Source: JALZVT01 sp039029135 | GTDB lineage: Bacteria > Pseudomonadota > Gammaproteobacteria > Pseudomonadales > Azotimanducaceae | Direction of reading: 5' to 3' | Length of the DNA stretch: 64,000 bases | NCBI GenBank assembly: GCA_039029135.1 | Contig: JBCCGT010000013.1 | Coordinates: 76,405 to 140,404, forward strand | Shown here: positions 44,078 through 52,594 of the stretch, piece after piece | Position numbering within the stretch: position 1 is the first letter of the stretch | Layout of the letters: every line of letters starts with the position of its first letter | Notes under the pieces: generated by a model | Told to the model about the DNA's origin: nothing | The model's input: the letters and a program-made list of their open reading frames with translations, nothing else | Databases searched by the model: none | Program-made: the position numbers and the translations under genes

Positions 44078-44211
44078 CGAATCGATCAGTCTTTCAGGCT
44101 TACGAGTTCCGAACCGCAGGCGAGCAGGGCGCGAGGCTAGCATTGGCGGCCGGCGGCCGCTGCAACGCGGAGCACAGTATGCCTGCGCCCCACGTCCGCC
44201 GGATGACTCAA

Positions 44212-45564
44212 TTACGCACCGGATCGCAACAATGTGTTTAACAGTCCGCGTCCTGGCGGTACCCAGATCCTTCTCGCGGCCCGCGGGTCCGTCGCCGTCA
44301 CGCTGACCTGGGCCCCGAGCTCGCGCAGGCGCGGCAGCAGGCGCGCGTAGCCGCGCTCAAGCTGCTCGGCGCCCTCGATGCGGGTTTCGCCGTCGGCGCA
44401 GAGCGCGGCGATCAGGAGCGCCATGCCGGCGCGTATGTCGGGCGCGCGAACCCGCGCCCCGCGCAGCCGGGCGCCGCCGTGTACGCGCACCCGATGCGCG
44501 TCCAGCGTATCGATGCGTGCGCCCATGCGTCGCAGCTCGCGTACGAACCCTAGCCGCGCATCGAACAGCCGCTGGTGCACGAGGGTGCGTCCTCGGGCGC
44601 GAGTCGCGAGAGCCACCGCGACGCTGATGAGGTCGGCGGGGAACCCGGGCCAGGGGAGATCGTCGATCTTCGCTTCGGCGCCGTCGATATCGCAGCGGGC
44701 GTCGAGCCGCTGGGCGCCGGGCACGATGAGATCCTGGCCCGCAACGCACACGCTTACCCCAAGCCGCGCAAACACGGCGCTAGTGATGCGCTGCTGATCG
44801 GGCTGCGCGCGGAGGATGCGCAAACGCGCACCCGTCGCAGCCGCCAGAGCGATCCAACTGCCGACCTCGATGTGATCCGGCGGGATTCGCACGCGGGCGG
44901 CGCCGAGGGATGCGACTCCGCGAATTTCGAGCCTGTGGCTGCCCGCACCGGAAATGTCCGCACCCATCGCGTTCAGCGCGAGACACAGCGATTGGATGTG
45001 CGGCTCGGCGGCGGCGTTGTCGATCACCGATGTGCCGTCGGCGAGCACCGCGGCCAGGATCGCCTGGGCCGTGCCGGTCACGCTCGCCTCGTCGAGGAAG
45101 ATATCGGCACCGCGGAGCCCCCGCGTGCTGAGCTCGTAGCGATCACCGACCACATCTACGCGTGCGCCGAGCGCGCGCAGCGCGAGGAAGTGGGTGTCCA
45201 GGCGGCGCCGGCCGATGCGATCACCGCCGGGACGACCGATACTGGCGCGCCCCGTGCGGACCAGCAGGGGCGCGGCCAAGAGCGGCGCCGTGCGCACCGC
45301 GGCACACGCGGCGGACGGCGCGAACGGGCGCAGCTCGCCGGCGCTCACGCTGACGCTGCCGCCCTGCTGCTCGACGCGCGCGCCGACCGCGCGCAGCAGC
45401 TCGATCTGTCTGGCGGTATCGAGAATCTCCGGCACGTTGCACAGCATCAGCCCGGCATCCGCGAGCAGGCCGGCGGTCAGGAGCGGCAGAGCGGCGTTCT
45501 TGTTGCCCGCTGGCTCGACGGTCCCGCCAAGCGGCTGTGCGCCGTGAACAATCAGGGTCTTCAT
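44212..45564 (-). CDS. murA: UDP-N-acetylglucosamine 1-carboxyvinyltransferase, MurA-like, Asp115 variant
   Basis: A 450-residue EPT/RTPC enzyme. It aligns with MurA in register: Lys22 in GNKNAALPL, Arg120 in GDRIGRRRLD, and the GRPGGD...LDTH stretch. The catalytic loop Cys115 (GGC in most MurA) is Asp here. In families where Asp is found at this position MurA is intrinsically less sensitive to fosfomycin. The reaction is transfer of enolpyruvate from PEP to UDP-GlcNAc, the first committed wall step, in the cytoplasm. It may be a second MurA or a paralogue with another sugar substrate. No typical murA neighbours here. Confidence 0.75.
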   Translation of the reverse strand: MKTLIVHGAQPLGGTVEPAGNKNAALPLLTAGLLADAGLMLCNVPEILDTARQIELLRAVGARVEQQGGSVSVSAGELRPFAPSAACAAVRTAPLLAAPLLVRTGRASIGRPGGDRIGRRRLDTHFLALRALGARVDVVGDRYELSTRGLRGADIFLDEASVTGTAQAILAAVLADGTSVIDNAAAEPHIQSLCLALNAMGADISGAGSHRLEIRGVASLGAARVRIPPDHIEVGSWIALAAATGARLRILRAQPDQQRITSAVFARLGVSVCVAGQDLIVPGAQRLDARCDIDGAEAKIDDLPWPGFPADLISVAVALATRARGRTLVHQRLFDARLGFVRELRRMGARIDTLDAHRVRVHGGARLRGARVRAPDIRAGMALLIAALCADGETRIEGAEQLERGYARLLPRLRELGAQVSVTATDPRAARRIWVPPGRGLLNTLLRSGA

Positions 45565-45619
45565 GGGCCCAACCTACGCGAACGCGGCGCGGCGGGTGTG
45601 CAGAGACGCCGACCAAATC

Positions 45620-45634
45620 GCGCAATTTTTGCGC
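45620..45634. other. Short inverted repeat upstream of the MurA gene
   Basis: GCGCAA-TTT-TTGCGC is a 6-bp hairpin in the 170-nt gap between the DUF6279 lipoprotein gene and the MurA-like gene. It lies 55 nt upstream of the MurA start and could be an operator or transcript structure; there is no further evidence. Confidence 0.3.
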
Positions 45635-45717
45635 AATGTGGTCGAGCAGGCGGGTGGCGGGTTCGCCGCAACGAGTCGGACGAGAGGCGTTTGCGTCCGG
45701 AACTTCTGAGCGGGTGA

Positions 45718-45733
45718 GACTTCTTCAGAAGTC
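45718..45733 (-). terminator. Stem-loop after DUF6279 gene
   Basis: GACTTCT-TC-AGAAGTC makes a 7-bp stem and sits directly past the stop of the leftward lipoprotein gene. It has no T-tract, so it is a weak terminator candidate. Confidence 0.35.
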
Positions 45734-45734
45734 C

Positions 45735-46628
45735 CTAGGTTGCGACGGCGGCCGGCGCGGCCGGCGGCGCTGCGGGCTCCGCCTCGTCGTGCAGCTCCGC
45801 GCAGATCTGCGCCCACTCGCGCAGTCGGTCATCCAGATGCTGGCGCTGGCGCGGAGTAAGTGCACCGAGCAGATCCACCGTCAGACGTCGAAAGATGCCC
45901 TCGTTGGTCGCCATGATCGCCTCCAGTTCGGGACCGTAGAGCGACTCGAAGTCGAGCATCAGGGCCTCCAGCACCGCACGATCCACCGGCTCGGCGCGCA
46001 GCGCCGCAAGCATCCGCGACTGCAGTTCGAGCCGCAGATCCAGCCAGGCCTGCGCGTCAGGGGTCAACGTCGCCAGGCGACTCTCGATCAGCGCCCGCTG
46101 GTCGCGGTCGAGCCGCCCGACAAAGCGCTTCATGCCGTCCGCGTAGTCTTTCGCGTATTCGCGAGTGACCGCAGCCGGAGGCTTGCGAGCATCGCGCTCG
46201 TAGTCACGATTCGAGCGCGCCATGCGGCGCTCCAGATCGTCGACCTGCGCCGCCGACAGCGACGCCAACATGGCGATCGCGACCGGCGCCGCCCGCGCGC
46301 TCATGGTCTCGCCCCAGCCCTCGATCTCGGCCTCGAACGCGACGAGCGCGGTCTCCGGGTCGGACCCTAGCGCATCGGCGAGTCGCAGCAGGCCATCGCG
46401 ATAGATCGGCAGCTGACTGGTGCGGTGCCAGTAGTGCACCTCAGCGAACGCGAGATCGAAGTAGGCGCGCTGCTCCGCGGTGAAGGTCACATAGTCGCTC
46501 GCCCACCAGCGCATCAGCCGATCCGCGTTGTTGTAGGCGAGCTTGATGCCGCAGCCGGACAGTAGCAGGCAGGCGCAGGCCAGCGCACCGAGGCGCAGGC
46601 GCGCGTGGCTCTTGAAGCCGCGAGTCAC
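45735..46628 (-). CDS. DUF6279-family lipoprotein
   Basis: A 297-residue lipoprotein. The signal has the lipobox LLLSGC, after which GIKLAYNNADRLMRWWASDYV is the DUF6279 signature. The rest is mostly helical, with repeated Glu/Arg/Ala-rich segments (VDDLERRMARSNRDYERDAR, RLREWAQICAELHDEAEP). It should be attached to the outer or inner membrane and is of unknown role. The start is GTG at 46628, overlapping the amidotransferase stop in GTGA with GGAG upstream; a TTG further upstream is possible. This coupling implies one operon with the amidotransferase. Confidence 0.82.
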   Translation of the reverse strand: MTRGFKSHARLRLGALACACLLLSGCGIKLAYNNADRLMRWWASDYVTFTAEQRAYFDLAFAEVHYWHRTSQLPIYRDGLLRLADALGSDPETALVAFEAEIEGWGETMSARAAPVAIAMLASLSAAQVDDLERRMARSNRDYERDARKPPAAVTREYAKDYADGMKRFVGRLDRDQRALIESRLATLTPDAQAWLDLRLELQSRMLAALRAEPVDRAVLEALMLDFESLYGPELEAIMATNEGIFRRLTVDLLGALTPRQRQHLDDRLREWAQICAELHDEAEPAAPPAAPAAVAT

Positions 46629-47389
46629 GACCGAGAACTCCAAAACTCCAGCATCCAGCGCGCCATGATGTCCGCCTCCGTTGGCTGTGCGAGCGAATCA
46701 ATACCGCTGCGATACAGCGGTTCGCCAAGGACCTCCCGTCGCACGCCCATGAGCTCGCGCGCGTAGGCCGCACAAAACTCAGGATGCCCCTGGATGGTCA
46801 TTGTGTGGTCGCCCACCGTAAACCCCGCGTGAGGGCAGAATTCATTGCTGACGTAGACTTCCGCATCGATGGGTAGTTCCAGCACCTGATCCTGATGGCT
46901 GGACAGCAGTCCGAGGCTGTCGCAGGCCGGCCGCATCCAGCTACGGCGTGCAACGACGCGCGAGCGATGCACGCCCACCGCCCAGCCGCCCGCCGCGCGC
47001 CCAACGCGACCACCGAAGAAATGCGCGAGCAATTGGTGCCCAAAGCAGACACCCACCAGCGGCAGCGCGCGCTCGCGCACCGCGCCCACGAACTCGGCCA
47101 GTCGCGCGATCCAGGGCAAGGGATCGTAGACGCTGTGCCGCGAGCCGGTAATCAGATAGCCGTCGCAGGCGTCTGGAACCGCCGGCAGCTCGCCGTGCTC
47201 GACGTCGTAGGTGGTCACGGTCAGCTCGAGGCCGAGGGCCTCCGCTGCCGGTGCGAGCTGTGCACCGAACATGGCCGGATAGTCGCCATGGTCGGGCTGC
47301 AGCTCGGCACGGACGCTGTCCGCCTGCAAGACGCCGAGGCGGAGCCCGGTCTGGGTGCGGCGGAGCCGAGATTGGGGAGATCCGCTCAT
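46625..47389 (-). CDS. Class I glutamine amidotransferase-like protein
   Basis: A 254-residue protein of the triad (class I) glutaminase fold: DGYLITGSRHSVYDPLPW, the nucleophile elbow GVCFGHQLLAHFFGG with its catalytic Cys, and the His-Glu pair near IQGHPEFCAAY. It lacks a fused synthase domain, as in YfeJ/GuaA-like free amidotransferases, so the acceptor partner is unknown, possibly gamma-glutamyl compounds. Start ATG at 47389. Transcribed ahead of the lipoprotein gene. The AT-rich gap with DnaA boxes lies upstream. Confidence 0.85.
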   Translation of the reverse strand: MSGSPQSRLRRTQTGLRLGVLQADSVRAELQPDHGDYPAMFGAQLAPAAEALGLELTVTTYDVEHGELPAVPDACDGYLITGSRHSVYDPLPWIARLAEFVGAVRERALPLVGVCFGHQLLAHFFGGRVGRAAGGWAVGVHRSRVVARRSWMRPACDSLGLLSSHQDQVLELPIDAEVYVSNEFCPHAGFTVGDHTMTIQGHPEFCAAYARELMGVRREVLGEPLYRSGIDSLAQPTEADIMARWMLEFWSSRS

Positions 47390-47462
47390 GGGTGTCTCTG
47401 GATCTTCTTCTGGATTTGGAGGCGGGCTCAGGGTAGCGCAGCCCGGGTCGCCGGGCACACCG

Positions 47463-47830
47463 CAAGCGCACCGCCGAAACGGACGCTAACCCTCCGATTT
47501 ATAAGCGCTTTCGCACGCGAGCGCGGACAAAACTAGACCCAATCTCTCGCTCAGGTTGTGGATAACTCTTTGGATAGAGCGCGGGAAAACAACCGCTCAA
47601 CGACCAATCACAGCCGCCTAGCGCAGTCCACCGTTTTTTCGAAATTTTTTGATAAGTGCTTTTTAATCAATGCGTTAGAGCATGATTTCACAGCGACCGC
47701 TGAAGATTCGAGCACACAAGGGCTCGCCACCGCGACAAGCGTCTCGCGTGTGCATAACGTGACGCGCCATCAGGCGCCGAATGACCCGGGTGCCGCGCCA
47801 CCGGGCGCGCGGCCGCCGCGACCGCAACGA
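47463..47830. other. AT-rich intergenic region with two perfect DnaA boxes
   Basis: Without a supported gene, this 368-nt stretch is much richer in A+T than its surroundings, notably CCGTTTTTTCGAAATTTTTT near 47,630. Two nonamers fit the DnaA-box consensus TTATNCACA exactly in the reverse sense: TGTGGATAA at 47,557-47,565 and TGTGCATAA at 47,749-47,757, both in the same orientation. There are no dnaA, dnaN or gidA genes nearby. It could be an origin-like or DnaA-titration region, or simply a promoter region for the divergent-looking flanks. Confidence 0.4.
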
Positions 47831-48079
47831 TCAGTCCAGTCGCTGGTCCTCAGGCAGGCGCACCGCGTCCGCATCTACGATCACCGGATCCAGCGGCGAA
47901 AAGACGTCGTCGACTGCCGTCCTGGACTCTTCGTCCGGCGCGCGCTCGCGCTCACGGACGAATTCGAAGCCGCCGAAGCGAGCGGCATCAATCGGGGCGT
48001 CACCGCCCGCCGCCTCCTGTGCCCTGCCCAGGCTAGGGCTGCACAGAAAGACGCAGCAGCACACGCAACGAATCCACAT
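47831..48079 (-). CDS. Small secreted protein, 82 residues, unknown function
   Basis: A short ORF that begins inside the 3' end of the barrel gene (47-nt overlap, different frame). GCGGAGG lies 8 nt upstream of the ATG, and the peptide has a signal sequence (IRCVCCCVFLCSPSLGRA, cleavage before QEAAGG) with three to four Cys in the hydrophobic part. The mature part is acidic (ERERAPDEESRTAVDDVF). It ends in PEDQRLD. As the last gene of the kinase operon it could be a secreted partner or regulator of the barrel, which is inference. No homologues are known to me. Confidence 0.5.
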   Translation of the reverse strand: MWIRCVCCCVFLCSPSLGRAQEAAGGDAPIDAARFGGFEFVRERERAPDEESRTAVDDVFSPLDPVIVDADAVRLPEDQRLD

Positions 48080-50021
48080 CGTCGAAGCCTCCGCTTGAAT
48101 TCTGGCGGCCGGCCAGGCCGCTATGGTCTATCGGAACACCGAGCTGCAGCGCGAGCCCCACCGGACCCAGCGGCGCCGAGTGCCATCCCGCTCGCGCCTC
48201 CAGCAGATGCGCTGTGCCGCTCGTCGCACCGAATTCAGCTCGGCCGCGCTGCCAGTGCGCGCCGAGCTCGAAGTGGCCCCAGGCCGCCGGCGGCCGAATT
48301 TCTACCGCAGCACCCAACCCGATAGCGCGGTCCGCAATGAACGCGCCGGGCCCAACGGCCGCGCCGTCCGTGCCAAAGCTGAGCTTGAGCGAGTCCGGCA
48401 GATCGTCCGTGCCGAGTTGGCCCCGGCCGGAGAGCACGAGCCGGTGGCGGCCCAGCGGTCGCCAACCCTCGGCATCCACGGCGAGCCGCGCAAACGTATC
48501 TGATTGACCCGCGAAGCGCCCCGAGAACAGCGTGCCAAGCGTCGCGGCGGCACTGCCCTGCAGCACCCAGCGGGCCCTGTCGAATACCAGGTTCGTGGCC
48601 GCACGAGGCTCGATCCAGCCGACACTCTGCTCGGCGTCCGCGAAGCCGAGACGCTCGACGCTCGCACGGACGCCAAGGGAACGCGTCCGGCGCCGAGAAC
48701 CCGTGAGCAGTCGATCGAAGCCGGCGGTCATTCCGAGGTGATCGCCGTCGGTGCCATCGCGGCGGCTGAACCGGTCGCCAAACGCCAGCAGTCGCAGCTC
48801 GTCGCCGGCCCGCCGCGCTGGCAGGCGATAGTCGACCATCCCGCCGGTCGCCGACTCGGGTTCGAAGCGCTGGCTGAGCGCGAGCCGCAGCTGGTCGCCA
48901 CGACCCGCGAGATTGTTGATCGCGAGCTCGCCGCGCAGCCGATAGCGCGACGTCGAATCGTCGCCGTGATTGTCGAGCCGCAGAGCAGGCTCGAACCGCG
49001 ACCGCTGGACGAAGCTGAGGCCCAGCTCGGTGTCACCGACATCGGCGCCCGCGCGCAGAGCGCCGCTCGCCTGCAGGCCCGGCAGCGCGTTGAAGCGATA
49101 CATCAGGTCCGCGAGACCTGTGCCGTGCGCCGGCTGGTCGATCAGCGCCGCCGCGCTGCGCTCGATGAAGGCCGCGGGAGGCGCCGCGCCCTCGGCAACG
49201 ACGCCGGCCATGCGGCCTTCGAGCACCCGTATGGTCGCGCGGCCGTCGATCAGCGTCTGCGCCGGAACGAACGCGCGCGCGGCGAGATAGCCGGCCGCGC
49301 GGACCTCCGCCTCCACCCGCCCGGCAATCTCTTCGAGCATCAGCAGCGTCACCCCGCGGCGTTCGCGCTGTCGCGCGAGCAGCGCGTTCAGCGCCACTAC
49401 CGTGGTCTCCGGCAGCGCGCCATCGTGCGCGCCGAGGCGCGCGAGCAGATGCCCGACCTCCGCGAGCTCATCCGTGCGAAACCCGTGCTCTCCCGTCGCA
49501 ACGGCGCTCGCGCGCGCCTCGGACAGCCAGCCGGTCAGCCGTTCGTCCAGCGCCGCGCGCAGGGCCGGAGGCAGGTTCGGCGCCGCGTCAAGCGCTAGCG
49601 CCTCCACCGGCAGCAGCGGCGCGGTGGCGGGATTCGGATCGCGTTCGCTGACCGGCGGAATCTCAGCGGCGACCGCCGCCAGCGCCAGCGCAAACAGCGC
49701 GATGCCCGCGATCAGCGCAACGAGCAGCCCGCGACGCGGCGGCCGAGAATGGCGTTTGGTCGCCGGCGTGCTGACGACGGAAGTCACGATCGGGACGTCG
49801 GTGTCCGTATCGCGGGGCAGCGTCGCGTCCTCCAGCTCGGCAACGTTCGCGCCGCCGAGGCGAAACCGATCGATTCCCTGCGCGGAAAACTCCACGTCCA
49901 GCTCTTCGATGATTTCTCGCCGCAGGCGGCGATACTCGGGCGTCGCCATCTCGCCAGCGGCGCAGGCGTTGGCCGCCTGCCGCAGCCGCCGCGAGGCCGG
50001 ATTGAGGCGCAGGAAACTCAT
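48033..50021 (-). CDS. ShlB/FhaC-like (two-partner secretion) POTRA/barrel protein with cytoplasmic leader
   Basis: A 662-residue protein. Residues 1-97 are hydrophilic and include a Thr/Ser-rich stretch at 67-88 (ATLPRDTDTDVPIVTSVVST). A hydrophobic helix at 98-118 ends in AVAAE, so it may be a late, cleavable signal or an anchor. Residues about 223-275 resemble a POTRA domain (GVTLLMLEEI ... FVPAQTLIDG ... IRVLEGRM), followed by a second POTRA-like turn (YRFNALPGLQASGALRAG, DVGDTELGLSF). The remaining 330 residues are barrel strands. This is the TpsB layout. No TpsA cargo gene lies in the window. Start overlaps the kinase stop by ATGA. Confidence 0.7.
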   Translation of the reverse strand: MSFLRLNPASRRLRQAANACAAGEMATPEYRRLRREIIEELDVEFSAQGIDRFRLGGANVAELEDATLPRDTDTDVPIVTSVVSTPATKRHSRPPRRGLLVALIAGIALFALALAAVAAEIPPVSERDPNPATAPLLPVEALALDAAPNLPPALRAALDERLTGWLSEARASAVATGEHGFRTDELAEVGHLLARLGAHDGALPETTVVALNALLARQRERRGVTLLMLEEIAGRVEAEVRAAGYLAARAFVPAQTLIDGRATIRVLEGRMAGVVAEGAAPPAAFIERSAAALIDQPAHGTGLADLMYRFNALPGLQASGALRAGADVGDTELGLSFVQRSRFEPALRLDNHGDDSTSRYRLRGELAINNLAGRGDQLRLALSQRFEPESATGGMVDYRLPARRAGDELRLLAFGDRFSRRDGTDGDHLGMTAGFDRLLTGSRRRTRSLGVRASVERLGFADAEQSVGWIEPRAATNLVFDRARWVLQGSAAATLGTLFSGRFAGQSDTFARLAVDAEGWRPLGRHRLVLSGRGQLGTDDLPDSLKLSFGTDGAAVGPGAFIADRAIGLGAAVEIRPPAAWGHFELGAHWQRGRAEFGATSGTAHLLEARAGWHSAPLGPVGLALQLGVPIDHSGLAGRQNSSGGFDDVDSLRVLLRLSVQP

Positions 50022-52594
50022 GATCGAGACAGCTCGCGCACGAGCCGTACGCCGGTGAGTGGATCGGCGGTGCCCGTGTGGGGACGCGCCGTGGCCACCA
50101 CGCAGTCGGCCAGCTCATCGTCGTAGTGGCCGCCGACGGCCAGCAGTCCGGCCTCGCCGTCGACGAGCTCCTGGAGGTTGCCGAGCAGGTTCGCCAGGCC
50201 CAGCGCGTTGAGCGCCCCCGAAGCGGCGTCGACGGGCACGCCGCCACGGGTCACGCCCGCGCGGCTGATGCGGCAATTGCGATTGGGATCCGGCGCCCCG
50301 GCCTGGTCCGCGAGCGCGATCCGCCATTCGGCTTCGCTCGGCAACCGATAGCGAAAACCGCTGCCTTCGCTCAGCCAGTTCGCGTAGTCGCGCCAGAGCG
50401 CCAGCTCCAGACCGGTCACCGGCAGGTCGGGGTCGGCCGGGGTGCAGCCGCCGAGCGCCCGCGCCCGGCAGAACGGTGTGAAATGGCGCCAGGCCAGCTC
50501 GGTACGCATCAGCGCGTAGCGCTGCCCGCGCTCCGCCGCCTCAATGACCACCAGTTCGGGGCCGGAGCCAAAATCGAACCGGTCGGCGCAGGCGCCGGCG
50601 CGACCGGAACGCGCGCCCTGATTGACCAGGTACTGACGATCGCAGGGATCGAGCACGACCGCAGCAACGGCGGGCAGCGAACCGTAGTCCGCCAGCGCCG
50701 CGCGCTGCATGCTGGCCGCGGCGTCGGGATCCATGAGACTGAGCGTTTGCACGCACGCGCTGACGACGGCGTCGACCCGCGCCCGCAGCGCGTCGGCACG
50801 CATGCCCGGCAGCCGCGCGAGCCGGTCATGATTCGACTTGAGGTCGGCCATGTCGCCGAGCTGACAGCCGCGCGAGGCGAAATCCGCTCCGAAGGCCGTC
50901 AGCCGCGACGTCGCATTCATGCGCATCGCGAGCGCCTCGCGATCGGCGGCGTTGCGCTCGGCCGCGGCCGTCGCGTCGATGACCAGGTCGGCCTCGAACT
51001 CCCTCGACAGCAGTTCGCGCAGGCGGGCGGCAAGTTCGGGCTGCGCGTCGCGCAGCAGCTCCAGATACCGATCGTTCACGGCGAGCACGGCGAGCGTGGC
51101 CGCATGCGCGTCTTCATGGGCGACGACGTAGTCGACCAACGCCGCCTCGGTCTCGGCAATCCAACGCTGGGCAGCATCGCCGCCGGCACCCACCGCGGCG
51201 CCGCCGGTCGCCAGAAGTTCTTCGAGCCGCGTGCGCCGCAGCGCGCCTAGATGGCGCTCGGCGTCGGGCATCGGACCGTGAAAGCGACCCCGTTCCGCGA
51301 GGGTCAGGGCCACGTCGAGCGCCGTTTCCTCCAGGATTCGAGCCTCGTACAGCGCCGCCAACCGCGCCTGCGCCGAGGACAGTGCCGCCGTGGCTTCCGG
51401 CAGGCCGTTGAGGCGTGCCAGCTCTTCGGCGACGCGACCATCCCAGGCGGCGTCAAACGCAGGCGCCTGGAGCAGTTCGTTCAGGCGATCGACGTTCAAC
51501 TCGACCCGGGTCTCCTGCTGGGTCTGTTCGGCAACCGCCGCGATCTCCGTCTCTTTGAAGAAGTACATACCGCCGACCGCCAGCGCACCGACAAGCCCGA
51601 GCGCCCCGACGGTGCGCAGCGGCCAGGGCGAACGCTCAAAAAGACCTTCGCGCAGCGCGGCTAGACTGGGCAGGCGCTCGGCCTCGTCGATGGCGAGCGC
51701 GCGGGAGAGCGTGCGCCACTGCCGGCCGTTCAGGTTTCGCGGCCGCTCGAGCGGCGCCTGGCGGATGTCGATGCGATTCGCGGGCAGCCGGTTGTACGGG
51801 TGGCGGCCGGTGAGAATCAGATAGATCACCAGCGCGGCCGCAAAGACGTCATCGGCGGTGCCCGGCTGCTCTCCCTCGAGAATCGCGGCGCTCGCGTATG
51901 CGGGGGTCAGCGCACCCAGGCAGGCGGCGTCGAACACGTCGTCGACGTCGCTGCGCGTACGCAGAACGCCCTGCCGCAGGTTGCTCTGCACCGCGCGCGC
52001 GAGCCCGAAGTCGAAGATCTTCGCCTCGCCCGCGAGCGTGACGAAAACGTTGCCGGGCTTGATGTCGGCGTGGATGACGCCCTGGGCGTGCGCGTGCTCG
52101 AGCGCGGCGCAGAAACCGCGAATGATCGGCCACGCGGCGACGGCGGGCAGCCCTTCCGGATAGTCGCGCAACAGATCGACAAGCTCGGTGCCCTCGAGCA
52201 GTTCCATCGTCATGAAGGGGACGTCGCCGTCCTTGTCGAAATCGAAAATCGAGACGATGTTCGGATGGGACAGCGACTGCGACTTCGCCGCCTCCCGCTG
52301 CAGCGCGATAAACGCGTCGGGATGCTCGCGAAAGTCGCTGTTGAGCACTTTTATCGCGAGATAGGGATGCTGATCCTGCGCCTCGACCTTGCGCAGGTCG
52401 CGCACTCGGTAGACGGTCCCCATGCCGCCGCTGCCGAGCGGTTTTTCGAGCACGAAGCGCTGCTTCAGAACCTCGGGCGTGGCACCCGGTCGCGGGGCAT
52501 CGAAAACGAAATCGCCCGGATCCCGCATGATCGTGGGATCCTCCGGCACGGCGCCGGCAGGAAGCGCGGCCGAGCTGTCCTCAACCTTCGGCAT
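50018..52594 (-). CDS. Transmembrane Ser/Thr protein kinase with C-terminal FGE-like domain
   Basis: An 858-residue Hanks-type kinase. The kinase domain spans about 46-310: P-loop GSGGMG (54-59), Lys82 in LAIKVL, catalytic loop HADIKPGN (Asp177; Ala instead of Arg before Asp), DFG at 195-197. A transmembrane helix at about 326-346 leads to a helical periplasmic part (350-650) and a C-terminal formylglycine-generating-enzyme-like domain (about 665-858; PSEAEWR, GNLQELVDG, GGHYDDELADCVV, GVRLVREL). Only one of the two cysteines of active FGE is seen, so this is probably a ligand-binding sensor. The start overlaps the PP2C gene by 14 nt. Confidence 0.88.
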   Translation of the reverse strand: MPKVEDSSAALPAGAVPEDPTIMRDPGDFVFDAPRPGATPEVLKQRFVLEKPLGSGGMGTVYRVRDLRKVEAQDQHPYLAIKVLNSDFREHPDAFIALQREAAKSQSLSHPNIVSIFDFDKDGDVPFMTMELLEGTELVDLLRDYPEGLPAVAAWPIIRGFCAALEHAHAQGVIHADIKPGNVFVTLAGEAKIFDFGLARAVQSNLRQGVLRTRSDVDDVFDAACLGALTPAYASAAILEGEQPGTADDVFAAALVIYLILTGRHPYNRLPANRIDIRQAPLERPRNLNGRQWRTLSRALAIDEAERLPSLAALREGLFERSPWPLRTVGALGLVGALAVGGMYFFKETEIAAVAEQTQQETRVELNVDRLNELLQAPAFDAAWDGRVAEELARLNGLPEATAALSSAQARLAALYEARILEETALDVALTLAERGRFHGPMPDAERHLGALRRTRLEELLATGGAAVGAGGDAAQRWIAETEAALVDYVVAHEDAHAATLAVLAVNDRYLELLRDAQPELAARLRELLSREFEADLVIDATAAAERNAADREALAMRMNATSRLTAFGADFASRGCQLGDMADLKSNHDRLARLPGMRADALRARVDAVVSACVQTLSLMDPDAAASMQRAALADYGSLPAVAAVVLDPCDRQYLVNQGARSGRAGACADRFDFGSGPELVVIEAAERGQRYALMRTELAWRHFTPFCRARALGGCTPADPDLPVTGLELALWRDYANWLSEGSGFRYRLPSEAEWRIALADQAGAPDPNRNCRISRAGVTRGGVPVDAASGALNALGLANLLGNLQELVDGEAGLLAVGGHYDDELADCVVATARPHTGTADPLTGVRLVRELSRS

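Noticed and set aside
44575..45717. Plus-strand ORF of 380 codons
   Set aside because: Antisense shadow of the MurA-like gene; composition without conserved motifs.
47557..47565. A DnaA box as proof of oriC
   Set aside because: Two boxes are too few, and no dnaA/dnaN/gidA neighbour is present; kept only as a finding.
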